DNA of 64,000 bases. It comes from Vanrija pseudolonga. Its lineage: Eukaryota; Basidiomycota; Tremellomycetes; Trichosporonales; Trichosporonaceae. Positions 11,921 through 23,465 of this stretch are shown here, one piece after another. The first letter of the stretch is position 1. The number at the start of each line of letters is the position of its first letter. Location of the stretch: positions 372,001 through 436,000 of the forward strand of contig NC_085853.1 in NCBI RefSeq assembly GCF_020906515.1. The letters run 5' to 3'. Made by a program: the position numbers and the translations under genes. Under the pieces are notes generated by a model. It had not been told where the DNA came from, made no database searches, and was given only the letters and a program-made list of their open reading frames with translations.

Positions 11921-12923
11921 TCATGGGTCATGTAGCCGCTCGATCTCTGTGTCCGAGTCCTCGAGGATGATGCTCTGCTTGAGACGGTCCAGTAAGGCTC
12001 CGATACGTGCTCCACCAGAGACGTGATCAACGTATTCCCATGATTGACTTTCGACGGCGCGGGTGAGATCGGAGGGGGTAAACGACGACCTGAACGACCC
12101 GTATCCGGACTTGAGGCCGCTGAGGGCTTGGATAACCTCTTGCTTCTGCTGTAAGCCAATCGGAGGTAGATTTGACTGGGTTCGGCCTGATGGAGGGGCC
12201 TTGGACGTCAGCCAATGCTGCGAGGAAGATGACAACATACAGGGGAATCGTTGCTCGAAGAATCGTCGCTGGTATCGTCATCGAGCCGGTCCGAGAGGTT
12301 GTCAGAGTCCGCGTCCAGATCAGACCTCATGGAGTGATCAGGATCCTCTTCCTCGTCAAATCCAAATTCCAATTCTTCCTCCATCTGCCTCTGTGCTTCA
12401 TACTTTGCCTCTTCCTCGGATAGCATTTCCTCCTCATATGCCTCCCACATCTGCTCGAGGTATAGGTCGAGGCGGTCGTCCGAGGTATACCCTTGTGCAG
12501 AGAAGCGGCGGGCTGTGTTCGGGTGGCGGGAACTGAGGTGCCGAGGGGCCTGGTCTGAATCAAGCGGAGGAGATGGCTCGCTTCAGCTGTACGAGCCCGC
12601 TTCCCCTCGGTGATGGGGACGACGATTGGCTCACCCTCGCTATCGAAACTCACAGACGGGCTGCGCGGACGCTTCATGCTCAGGCGTGGAGTTAACGAGA
12701 GACGGGCATTCGTGAGTGGGGTACTCGGAGCCACTACCTCACTATCCGCAAGGGGCGGGGCCTTAGGCGAGGTGTCGAGCTGATTGTTGTCGTTGCGGCT
12801 GTCAAGCCAACTTGAGCCAGCGGGACCTGCCAGGGGATGCTTGTTCTCGACACTATCGGGGCCGGGGGGTGGTGGGGTAGGACTGGGCTGGCGCCTCATG
12901 GGGGGACGGCTGGGTTTCCACAT
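11921..12923 (-). CDS. Acidic low-complexity protein of unknown function
   Basis: I do not recognise this protein. A basic, Pro/Ser-rich N-terminal part starts MWKPSRPPMRRQ and contains a possible nuclear signal KRPRSPS. It leads to a strongly acidic helical stretch (MWEAYEEEMLSEEEAKYEAQ, then an Asp/Ser run) and a C-terminal segment with WEYVDHVSGGARIGALLDRL. The last intron is clear: donor GTATGT ending exon at 12241 and acceptor before 12199, with the final exon at 12199-11921. The first intron, somewhere within about 12500-12690, has several possible donors and acceptors, and I could not choose between them. Charge and composition suggest a nuclear or chromatin-associated protein, but that is a guess. 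Confidence 0.55.
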
Positions 12924-13728
12924 GGGGAAGGGAAGGTGGTAGACTGTGACGGTTGGGGAGTTGGAGGTGAGTCAATGACGACGATGGGGCAGGTGAGAGG
13001 AGGATGGAGGTGGAGGATGAGCTTATGATTGGGGCAAGGTGCGTGAGACGGTGATTGGGATGACGAGGGATGGTGAGGATGCAGTTGATGAGGATGAGAA
13101 GGATGGTGAGAATGAGAAGGATGTTGAGGTTGACAAATGGGGGCGACGAGGAAGACAAGGGAAGACGAGGAAGGCGAGGAAGACGCGGCTGACGGGATGA
13201 CCAGTCGCTGCCAACGGACAGTGGACCACCTCCACCGGGCCGCCCGGCCATTGTCTCGGTCGCCACTCGGCGTGCCGTATGTTTTATTAGGAATGGGTTG
13301 GTCTAATCACGTTACAAACCGTAATCGCCTCTTAAGGAGATTTGACCCCGCGGCTGTCTTTTCAACACCCAATCGACCCTGACCGTGCTTTTGTTGTGAC
13401 AGGCTGGCCGGCTGGGCTGGGCTGAGCGGCGAATCTAGGCACAAACGAGAGCGTGACCGTGACTGTCCTCGTTCTTGCAAGCCAAGGCCGCAACAACAGG
13501 GGGAGGGACCGAGGGCTGCTGCTGCGAGGACAATGCGCCGTACAGCTAGAGCCTCAAGCGCAAACTAAAACGACCACTTACACAGACTTGCACTCCTCCA
13601 CGCACGCACACGCACACACACACAAACGCTCGCACGCACCAGAGCTCGTCCTGGCCAGGACGCATGCTTGCAGTCGACCCACCGCGCTCACCCCGACGAC
13701 CTCTCTTCGTGAACGGCCGCACTGCAAC
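12924..13728. other. Intergenic region between divergent genes
   Basis: Shared upstream region of the acidic orphan (minus) and the polytopic membrane protein (plus). It contains CA-rich stretches (about 13600-13640) but no supported gene. Confidence 0.5.
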
Positions 13729-16100
13729 ATGTTCACGCCGCTATCGGCCGGGTCTGAGCGAGCGCAGGACAAGCTCTGGGGTATGTCTTCTCTTTCGCTG
13801 CTCCTTCCTCGAGGCCGGGGCAACTACTCACCCTTCCCCCCCCCCCCGCAGACCGCGACCGCACGGCCTCTGCGCGCAAAGCACGTGTGCGGCCGAGCGT
13901 CATCACTCCGGGCCGCGGGCCGCGCAGCGTCAACAGCAGCGTCGCTGGCGTGCTGAACGGTGTTGCTGGGCCGAGCAGACCGTTCGCGTCGCCGTTCTCG
14001 GCGCGCATCGCGGCGGTCTCGTCGGCGCCCTCGAGCCCCGTGCTCACGCAAGCGCGGAGACGGACGGTCAGCAACGCGGCGGCGGACGATGCCCCGCAGT
14101 CATGGGGCCAGGTGCTGTTCCGAGTGAGTCGAGCGAGGTCGTGCGAGCTATGTAGCTGACGCGCCCAGCCCTCGCGCAAGAGGGTCGACGGCTGGCTCAG
14201 CAGTTTCTGGAAGCGGCACTTTGTCCTCACCCTCCTGCCGTGCGTCGTGGTCTGGGTATGGGTCGCGATGCCCTTCCCCGTCAACGACCCATACAAGGAC
14301 TCGCCGATCCCCGATATCCCCTCGTGGCCCAAGTGGCCTAGAATATGGAGCGTCCAAGGGCCTGGCGACGAGGACGACCTGCCGCTCGACGTCAACTTTT
14401 ACTTCTTCCTGTTCTGGTGGGTGCGCGTGTGTGGCCAGAGCTGACAACGACAGGTATTTTGGGATGTATCTCGCCGTCGCGCTCTTCTTCATCACCATGC
14501 TGTTCAACTTGTACCGGCTGAGTGGGTCGAGGTGTGGGTGTGTTGCTGACAGCTTCAGACTGGTGGCCAGCGTCGCTCGGAGCCAAGACCACCTACACGA
14601 TCATGTGGGTGGCCACGCTCTCCGTTGGACTCGTTGCGCACCAGATGGACTGGTTCAACCTGCACAAGCGGTGGCGAGAGAAAGACCCCGTGGATGGCTT
14701 TGACTGGGAGCGGAAGAGTGAGTAGGGTGCCAGAGCCTTGACTAATATCCAGCATTCTGGGTCGTCCTGTCATTCGCGGCAATGCACATGCCCGCGCTGG
14801 CATGCTTCTCAAAGCTCAAGCGGGACAAGCGGCACGTGTACAGGCATGCCCAGCCAGTGGTCCAGTACATGTTCTTTGGCCAGGAATTGCGGCGCATCCC
14901 ATCGTCGTGGCTGAGGTTCCTCTGGTTCATGTCCTGCCTCGCCATCGCCTCGTTCTCGCTCATTGCCGGCCAGGGTGGGTACTGAGCATGTCATTCTGGC
15001 CTAACCCATCAGCCTATGCCAGTCTCTTCCTGTCGACGCTGCCACATACGTCGCTGGACGCGGGTACCTGGGTGTGGTCGTGGATCATCAGTAAGTGAGG
15101 CGCGTCGACCCCGCTGACACCCAGCCACCCAGCTCCTCGCGCTCATCTCATTCTACATCATCTCGTCCAAGGTCCGCTCGCGTGCGCTCCTGTTCCTCTA
15201 CAAGCTCTTCTTCCAGCTCGTCTACCACGTCTTCTACCGCAACCTCGTGAGTGTATAGCAGGCCGCAAGCCCTGACGCCAGTTCGCGCGCCTCCGCTCGC
15301 CGGCCCAGTTCGCGACGGTCCAGCTCTTATCATCGATATCGGTTGCCGTCTTCTTCCCCTTGCAAATGACCCAGCTCTGGCACCGGACGCTCCAGATCGT
15401 CGTCGGGTACCCGCATAGCTGGGCAGACCATGCCGAGAATGTGGCGGTCAGCTTCTACTGCCGCAGTCTGGCACAAAACGTCACCATGGTTGGATTCCTT
15501 GGTGAGTGGCGCTTGGGCCTGGACTGGTGACGGTGTGCTGGGGTCCGGCGGAAGGACCTGTGATGGCGAGCGCGAAAGTATCTCAGCCCTCGACCTGGAG
15601 GAGGATGAGCTCGAGTCGGGCTGGGAGACGCAGCACTGGTCACTGTCGCCGAAGCTTTCCATCCTACGGTGTGATGGGTCTGATCTTTGTCGCTCACACA
15701 CCCAGGCTGGCTCAGCATCTTGCATTTCGGACCCAACTCACAGATATACCCATTCTTCAAGTTCTCTCAGACGGCCGAGGACCCATATACCTTTGCAATG
15801 ACCTTCTTCGCCTCGTGTGCTGTTTGGGTAAGTCCTGGGAGCCCCACGCCCCGCTCACACCGCAGGCATCGGAGCTTGTCAGCTCGTTTGCCGCACGACA
15901 GGTCATGCTCCGGGCGTTCAAGGTCGACGTGTCGCAGATTGGCCTCGACGAGATGCGCGAATACCCCGAGCTGGTGCCAGCGTGTGGTAAGCGAACGCCC
16001 CTCCTCCGCCCGAGGCCATCCCACTGACGCTCCAGGCTGGGCGTCTGTTCACGTATCAATGAACATTCTCCTGTTCCTCATCAAGCTCAACTTCCGTTGA
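13729..16100 (+). CDS. Polytopic membrane protein, family not recognised
   Basis: Twelve exons (13729-13780, 13852-14123, 14169-14416, 14454-14521, 14559-14717, 14753-14974, 15013-15090, 15125-15246, 15282-15501, 15706-15827, 15866-15986, 16036-16100) give 582 residues with an open frame throughout. The first 110 residues are Ser/Arg/Ala-rich and soluble. Several hydrophobic segments follow, for example FVLTLLPCVVVWVWVAM, MYLAVALFFITMLF, WFMSCLAIASFSLI and LLALISFYIISS, so roughly seven to ten membrane spans are likely. Trp, Tyr and His are frequent in the loops, including WHRTLQIVVGYPHSW. I do not recognise the family, and no transporter or enzyme signature is visible. The first intron has a run of 14 C before its acceptor. 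Confidence 0.8.
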
Positions 16101-16398
16101 ATAGATGCTATCCATTCGCGTTCTACATGGTTGTGACGCGGCTAATCTTTGTTGTCTATGCAGTGATATACATGCTATTTTACTCTGGGTGACCTGGGGG
16201 TATAGGGAGATGGAAACAAGGGATGTGGTGGTGGCGATGACGGTGACAAATGCGGTGAAAGAGTCCTTGGTGTGTGTGTGTGTTGTTGTTGTGGAGCCGA
16301 ATGGCCGAGACTTTGGGAGTGGGAGTGCGATGGCCCGGATTTGACAGTGCCGACGCAACGGCGATGAGGGGACCGTGTTGGTCGCTGCAACGCTTTGT

Positions 16399-16887
16399 TT
16401 AGAACGCTGCACGGTCGTCTTCGCGAGAGATGACCTTGGAGGGTCGGCTGCCGCCGCGCCGGTCGTCTGGCATGTTGAAGACGCTCCAGATCTCGTCAAT
16501 CTTCCAGTTGGTGTCAAAGTGGTAGAAGACGTGCTCCTTGAAGACGTTGATCGTGCCGTCCCCGTTCGGCACCTCGATCTCCATGCGGGCCGCGAGTGTG
16601 CGCTTGCCAATGTCGGCGACAATCATGTCGGTGGTGAAGGTCGAGCCGGGCCTGAGCAACTTTGCGAAACCGGCGAGGGTGAACGGACGCTGGTTGTGCA
16701 GGAGGCGCGGGGCGACATAGTATCTGAGCGAGGCCCAGCCGCCAGTGTTGAGCACGCGGATGTACTCGCGAAAGTGGGCCGTGAGGTCGGCGCTGCTCAG
16801 CATGTCGGTCGACGAGCTCGACTTTTGGGTGGAGAGCATGGGGCGGTAGAGGTTGCGAGCGCCGGGTGGCGAGGTGGCGTGGAGCAT
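16399..16887 (-). CDS. SnoaL-like/NTF2-fold protein, second copy type
   Basis: Intronless ORF of about 162 residues from the ATG at 16887. The first 25 residues are Ser-rich. The rest follows a SnoaL pattern: LTAHFREYIRVLNTGGW, YYVAPRLLHNQRPFTLAGF, and a C-terminal half with HVFYHFDTNWKIDEIWSVFN. It is not a recent duplicate of the other SnoaL-like gene at 6517, because the two share only the general fold pattern. Function is unknown; small-molecule binding or cyclase/hydrolase activity are the usual options for the fold. It converges with the membrane protein gene (298 nt apart). The ORF extends upstream in frame, so the start is uncertain. Confidence 0.72.
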   Translation of the reverse strand: MLHATSPPGARNLYRPMLSTQKSSSSTDMLSSADLTAHFREYIRVLNTGGWASLRYYVAPRLLHNQRPFTLAGFAKLLRPGSTFTTDMIVADIGKRTLAARMEIEVPNGDGTINVFKEHVFYHFDTNWKIDEIWSVFNMPDDRRGGSRPSKVISREDDRAAF

Positions 16888-19331
16888 TGTGATGGGCGGG
16901 GAGTTTGGGTGGGTGGTGGTGGGTAGCTGTTGTTGTGCGTGATGAGAGGCGCGAGGTGGCTTGGGTGGGTGGGGTGTAGCAGCAGCTGCTCGATGCCTTC
17001 GAGCTTCTTGTATACCGTTGTTGTGTCGGTGATTGTGGGTGGTTCGGTCGAGTCTGACGGAGCGCGACGGGGATTTGGAGTGCGAAGATTGACGAAGCTG
17101 TTCAGTGACGTCGGTGGTCACGGCCAAATGGAGAGTTTCAGGTGTTGGTGGTGGTGCTTCTCGTGGGCGGGGCGGTGGGTCGAGACGTGGGTTTGGTGTG
17201 TATCGCTTTTTATTATTGTATCGGGGCACACAAAGCAACGGCGAGAAGTGTGTGTGTGTGCGCGTGCAAGCCGACAGATACAGACACAATGACGCAGGAT
17301 GTGTGATCGGCGTTCGGGGAGCGGAGCGGAGCGCACGAGCAGGCTGCGGCCGGGGCGAAGCGCGCACGCAGTGTTGGGGGAGGAGATGGGCGGCGACGAA
17401 GGCAGCAGCGGCAACAGCGGCGACGACGACGACGACGGCAAAGGCAGAAGTGACGAGAAGGAAGGAGAAGGAGATATTAAACTATTACGGGGTCAGACGA
17501 CGTTGATGTGGGTAAGGTGCCAAGCGGACGGACGCTCAAGGGCCAAATGGCCCAACGCTCCGGGGCAAGGTACCGCCCACCCAGCACCATGACTCACACA
17601 CACAACACTGGCACTGGGCGCGCGAGCACACACGCAAAGAGAAGAAGGGGTGACGCCTCCCTGCCCGCCCGCCGGCGTTGGGGAGGCGTCGGTGCCTATG
17701 GCGGTGACGCGGCGCCTGCCTGGCGCGCCGTCGCTGCGACTCGATGCGTGCGCGGTGACTGCGAGGTCAGTTGAACTGACCGACCGAACGGGCGGGGCAA
17801 TGTGCCCAGCGACAGGAGATTAATTCAAGCCATTTCCTCAGGAGCCATTAAGCTGCTGGCTGGCCACCCTGCAGCAGCCTGCAGCCTGCAGACGAGCAGT
17901 CGCCGCCACGCAAGGGAACATTTGGTGGCCATGTTCTGGCTCTTCTGGCGCAGCGCTTATTCCCTCTGCATGAAGATCTGGGCGGCGGGGGGGCGTAATG
18001 CGGCCACCCGTGTGCGGGAAGCACCGCCAGGTGCGTGGCGGCTGGCTGGCTGGGTGTTGTGGGGGCAGAGGTAGGTGTGTGAAGCTTGCTTGCTTGGGCA
18101 GAAGCGAGCGGCCAGGAAGCAAGCAATGCATCCGAGCAGGCTGAGGCTGAGGCTGAGGGCCAGCCGACACGAGCACGAGCCGGCCAACGTCTATCCGAGC
18201 ACGACGTCGCCGTCGGTCTGCTTCCTACTTCCCCAGCAGCAAGCGCACCGAACAGGCTGCAGGGGGGTGGCGCTGCCAGGCGTCTCCAGCCCCGAGTCTA
18301 GACGCGCGACCACGACAGACAGAGCTGGTTGGTCAAGAGCGCGTGCCGGTGTCGGCGGCAACTAGCGCTGTGTCAGGACCTGAACCCCACCCCACATTCC
18401 CTGGAGGAAGCGTGAATGCTTACTTTGCCGTCGACGTCATTTGCCGTCACGTCATTGAACGACCAGCGCTCGTGCCCTGGCTGCTCAATGAATAGGTGAA
18501 ACAACAGACACACTCACACGACAAATTCTTTCGACAAATTGTAGGCGCTCCGTGCTGCGCTGCTGCTGCGTGGCTAGCTGCTCTTTCTTCCAGAACAAAA
18601 GGACGCCCGCGGGCAAGCTGGTCGTCGTGTTTCTCCGCCTGGGCGTAGCGCGAAACGATGCTGCGGCTTCGTATTTGGACGCAGCAGATTGGTTTAGTTT
18701 GGTAGAGCCGGACCGGCACGGCACGGCATGACGGCTTGTGCCGCATCGGCTCAGCGTCGCATCGTCGTCGTATCGGATTGGCGTCCCCCAGCGGCCGCGA
18801 GCGCCTCACATGTAGCTGGCTGTGTGTGGCTGTAGCTGGCAGCAGCGGCAACCTCGCCCGGGCAACGTCGAGCGCCATGCCTGCATGTACATGATCATCC
18901 ATGCCGCGGCAGTGCTCGGTGGGGCCGCGGGGTGGCCGATGCAAGAGTTGGGGACAGAGGTTGGGGAGGAAGGGAGCCGGCACTTCCTCAGCCGGGTGAC
19001 AAAGCTTTACAACGAGGCTGCCTCGACACTTCGCAGGTCCTCCATGTCTACTTCCTTCCACATCGCCATGAAGCCTGCCACGCACGCTGCCATGCACTCA
19101 CCTGGCGCCGTTGCTTCGCCCAACCCAACCCACGCCGCCGTGAACGAACTTACTTCACCCTCGGCCGGTGGCCGGTCGCCCCGGCCCACCCCGGAGATGG
19201 CCGACAGCCTCATGTGGTCACCGAAATTGCGCAGTTACATCATCCCGCGCACCACTTTGAGCCGGCGCACCACTCGAGTCGCGGCGATTGATTGATTGAC
19301 TAACTGCTCCTTCTCCTCACCACAACTCACG
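16888..19331. other. 2.4-kb intergenic region
   Basis: Contains GC-rich and TG/CA-rich tracts and several short ORFs without family-like sequence or paired splice sites. I see no gene I can support. Confidence 0.45.
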
Positions 19332-21321
19332 ATGGGTGCCGCTCCAGAGACTCTGCCGACGACCACTGCGCCGCCAAAGGCGCGCTCGAACCGCTGGGCG
19401 CGGCTCGGCGCACTCGTGCTCGCGCTCGGCGCTGCCCCGTTCCTGCTGTCTGGCGGGCCCGACTTTGGCCTGCTCTCGGCGGCCCCCAAGCCGACCCTCA
19501 CGCGCACGCAGATCGACGCCGCGCTCAAGGCCGCGGCATGCGAGCAGGCGGACGCCATCCTCCCGCAAGCGTTCAACGCGTCGGCCGTCATCAACGGCGA
19601 GAAGGACCAGATCGTTGCTTGGCTCTCGGACGCCGTCAAGATCCCCACTGAGATGTTCGACGTCATGGGCCCTGTGGGCGAGGACCCGCGCTGGGACGTG
19701 TTCTACCAGTGGTCCGACTGTGCGTTGGCTTTACTTGCTGTAGCGCTGACACCGGCGCAGACCTCGAGAAGGCGTTCCCGCTCGTGCACCAGCACCTCAC
19801 CCGCACGCGGGTGCAGGAGCACGCGCTCATCTTCGAGTGGCCGGGCTCGGACGCGTCCCTCAAGCCGCTGCTGCTGATGGGCCACTCGGACGTTGTCCCA
19901 GTGCTTCCGGCTACGCGCGGGCTGTGGACGCACGACCCGTTCGGCGGCGAGTTTGACGGCGAGAAGATCTGGGGGCGCGGCTCGACCGACGACAAGTCGG
20001 GCACGATTGGCGCGCTGGCCTCGGTCGAGCTGTTGCTGAAATCCGGCCAGTTCAAGCCCACGCGTACCCTCATCCTCGCGTTCGGCAGCGACGAGGAGAC
20101 TGGCGGCAAGGTCGGCGCCAAGAACCTCGCCAAGTGGATCCTCGAGAAGTACGGCCCCGACTCGATGGCCATGATCGTCGACGAGGGCTCGGGTATCTCG
20201 CCCCTGTACGGCGGCTGGTTCGGCCTGCCCGCCGTCGGCGAGAAGGGATACCTCGATGTCGAGGTCAAGGTCGAGACGCTTGGCGGTCACTCGTCGGTCC
20301 CGCGTGAGTGGAGTCCCCAGCTGCGTCAACTAACCTCCCCAGCCGCACACACCGGCATCGGCCTCATCTCGCTCCTGCTCGCCGAGATCGAGCGTAACCC
20401 GCACAAGCCGGTCCTCAAGGCCGAGTCGCCGCTCGTGTCCCTCGTGTCGTGCGCTGCCAACGCTCCCTCTGCGCCCTCGGACCTCCGCAAGCTCATCGAC
20501 AAGCTCAACAAGTCGATTGAGAAGGGCCACCCCGACAAGGACATCCTCAAGCGTCTCCGCGACTGGTGGGTCTCCGGCTCGGCCGAGCAGGGTGTGCTCC
20601 CCCCTGGCGTCGGCAAGGCGCTCGTGTCGACCACGCAGGCGGTGGACATTATCAACGGCGGTGTCAAGGTCAACGCGCTGGTCAGTGCTACCGAGCTTGG
20701 AGCGTGGCTGACCCGCAGCCCGAGGTCGTGACTGCGTTCGTCAACCACCGCATCGACATCTCGTCGTCGGTCGAGGCGCTCCAGAAGCGCCTGATCCACA
20801 CGCTTGGCCCCGTCGCCGCGCAGTACGGCCTCGACTTTGAGGCGTTCGGCGAGGGCGTCGACACGAGCGTGTTTGCCGACGAGCAGGGCTGCCACGGCTT
20901 CAAGGGCCACAAGGGCAAGAAGCCCGCGCCGCACGCCGGCAAGCTGACCATTGGCGAGGCGTTCAACTCGTCGCTCGAGCCCGCCCCCCTCTCGCCCTTC
21001 ACTGTCGAGTCGTCGGCCTGGCGCCTCCTCGCCGGCACGTCGCGCGGCGTGTTCGCCACCCGCCCCGAGTCGTACCGCTCCGACGAGGAGGCCGCCCAGG
21101 AGCTCCAGTTCGCGCCCTTCCTCTCCACCGGCAACACCGACACCAAGCACTACTGGGGCCTGACGGGCAACATCTACCGCTTCGCCTACATGTTCATTGG
21201 TGGTAACGGCCTCAACAACATCCACACCGTCGACGAGTGGAACGACGCCAACGGGTTCGTCGAGCAGGTGCGCTGGTTTGCCAACTTTATCGTCAACGTC
21301 GACGAGAGTCGCGAGATTTGA
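19332..21321 (+). CDS. M20 metallopeptidase, carboxypeptidase S-like
   Basis: Zinc carboxypeptidase of the M20 family, close to yeast vacuolar carboxypeptidase S. Exons are 19332-19719, 19761-20303, 20343-20680 and 20719-21321, giving 623 residues, slightly longer than yeast Cps1. Residues about 20-39 form a single N-terminal membrane anchor, as in Cps1. Metal-site motifs are GHSDVVPV (about 169), RGSTDDKSG (about 203) and DEETGG (about 241). The dimerisation-domain motif GGHSSVPPAHTGIG spans the second intron, and VNALPEVVTAFVN spans the third, which confirms those splices. The third intron uses the weaker donor GTCAGT. Role by homology: release of C-terminal amino acids from peptides in the vacuole, supplying nitrogen. 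Confidence 0.92.
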
Positions 21322-21451
21322 GAAGGCCAAATGTCCAGCGTAGCTGCAATCGTCGACCCACCATCTACTAGTTAGCCATGTTAGTGGACTATCCAGCACC
21401 TAGAAATGAAGAATGAATCCAGTCGTACTATACACACAAGGCTCTATACTC

Positions 21452-22152
21452 TCACGCTCCCTGCTCCTGCAACCGCGCCATCTCAAGCTCGAGCTTCTCG
21501 CGCTTCTTCTTCAACAGGCCAATCTTGCGCGCCTGGGCCATGGACGCGCCCTTGGTGTCCACGCCGTCCAGGCGGCAGCGAGTATCCCCTTCGTTCTTGT
21601 CGTCGAGGTCGGCAAACGCGCTCGGCCGGGCCGGGGCAGCGGGGAAGGCAGGGAGGCGCGCCGTCTCGAGCATCGCCAGCCGCTCCTCTAGCCTGCCTAC
21701 GCCGGCACCTTCCGCCGCGACGAGCTGCTCGGCACGCTCGATGAGCTGGTCGATTTGTGGTGAAAGCGAGGCGGCGTATGATGCCTTGTGCTGGTCGAGT
21801 TTGGGCTCGGGTACGACGACGTAGTACTAGGCGGGGGTGTTAGCGAAACTCAGGGTACCTCAGTGAGAGCCACTCACGTGCATGTTGCGGTAGATGGCCG
21901 ACAGGCGTGGCAGGTCCTCCACTCCAGGCGCGAGGGCGTCGATGGCATTGGATATCTGGCGGGTGTCAGTGAGGAACGGTAAGCACGACGCACGCTGCCG
22001 ACACAAGCCTCAGTCGCACCGACGCAGTCTTCGAGGCTTTTGAGAAAGTCGCCCTGCGGGACGGGGTAGAGCGAGTCGCGGGCGCGGAAACCTGCGGGCG
22101 CGTACGACTGGCGCGAGGCGAGCGAGGCTGCTTGTGATCTCCGTGCGGCCAT
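21452..22152 (-). CDS. SPC19: DASH/Dam1 kinetochore complex subunit Spc19
   Basis: Three exons (22152-21994, 21955-21878, 21826-21452) encode 203 residues. The family pattern is an N-terminal FLKSLEDCVGATEACVGS helix, then PRLSAIYRN, then YYVVVPEPKL, followed by a long coiled coil (SPQIDQLIERAEQLV, ERLAMLETARL) and a basic C-terminal helix (KIGLLKKKREKLELEMARL). This order matches Spc19 as I know it. The DASH ring couples fungal kinetochores to microtubule plus ends. It is assigned from pattern, not alignment, so another small coiled-coil kinetochore subunit is the main alternative. Confidence 0.72.
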
Positions 22153-23465
22153 GGTGGTGGTGGTGGGTGGAGAAATGTCGAGAGGCGGACGTTGTGCTAG
22201 TTCTGGTCGACTTCGTTGTTGTTGTCGCGGGGGCATTTTACCCCGCACTCTACCCCGCATCGTGACATCAGTCATGGGGGCCAAGAGCTCCATCACTTGC
22301 CACCAAACGTCGTCAACAAGCACCACCCCACTCCAACGACATCCCACGACACGCCCACTCGCTCGCATTCCGACGATAAGACCCCAAGACATGGACAAGG
22401 TTCAGTCCGCCTCGTGCGTCGCACCGCCCTGCACCGCCGCTTCCCAAGCCAGTCCAGCGAGCCAGTCGACTAACCCTCGCCGCAGCGCCGTCACGCCGCT
22501 AACGGCATGCCGGAACGCGGCTAGCATCGTGGTGGGGATGTAGTTCCCCAGTGAGTCGACCCCGCTGCACGTTACGACAGCCGCCACGGGTCGCCACACG
22601 GCGATTGAACAATGGTGTGCTGGTAGTTTGGAGCGATGGCTTCGTCGTCGTAACCAGCCAGCGCCCTCCCCTCTCGCCCGAACCCGAAGACGGCGACGAC
22701 GACGACCGAAAGCCTATTGCCTCGAGCTGCTGCAGCGTGGCTCGATCAAGCGGTCGCTTGATTCTTCGTGCCAATGTGGCGCGGAATCCGCCTCATACCA
22801 TGCTCATCTGCATCTGTTCGGCTCAGCGCTCTTCGCCATGATCGCCCCCCGCGGATCCATGCCACAAACCGCACGCCGTGTGGCCATTCCCGACGACGAC
22901 CGATGACCTTCCTCCACTCCCTTCCGCTCGGGCCACCAGCGGCCAGGGACAGCGTCGTGCCGACCGAGGCGAGGCGTCGCGTGGCGGCTTGAGCGCAGAG
23001 GCGAAACTCGTACTCTCGTGCCAACAGCGAGTCACATCACGTCAAGCTGCCATGTGCCGTTACCGCGTGCCGTCGTGCCGGCCGTCTTATTGCTACTTGC
23101 TCCCCTTGACGCTCTGTGCGCACATTGCTCACTCACTCGCTCGTTCGCCTCGCTGTACGCTGCAGGGGCTGCTTGAAACTGCGCCCTTGGCGTTGCTTTG
23201 ACGCTAACGGATGACGGAATCAACAGCAGACAGAAGCATCCATCCATCCCGGCTGCTGGGTCGACCGGGGTTCCACAGCGACACAATGCTCGGAATTCTT
23301 CTGCAATACTACACTCATCCCCTCTCTCGGACGACGGACACTGTCACCTCGACGACACGACCACAGTCAGACCCACTAACCTGCTCACGTCTGGCTGGTG
23401 GGGTCTGGCTACTACAAATATAGCCCTTTGCCGCTGTCGAGTCCCTTTTCGCCCATCGCAGCAGC
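22153..23465. other. Divergent intergenic region with weak coding-like frames
   Basis: Lies between SPC19 (minus) and the CASTOR-like gene (plus). A 50-residue ORF starts at 22391, and an open frame without its own ATG runs at 22551-22841 behind a possible intron acceptor. Neither can be joined into a convincing gene. AAATATA at 23416-23422 is a possible TATA element for the next gene. Confidence 0.4.

Noticed and set aside
22391-22841. Possible small gene with an intron near 22554
   Set aside because: The upstream frame that would join the open stretch has a stop and no ATG, and the first ORF stops before the donor.
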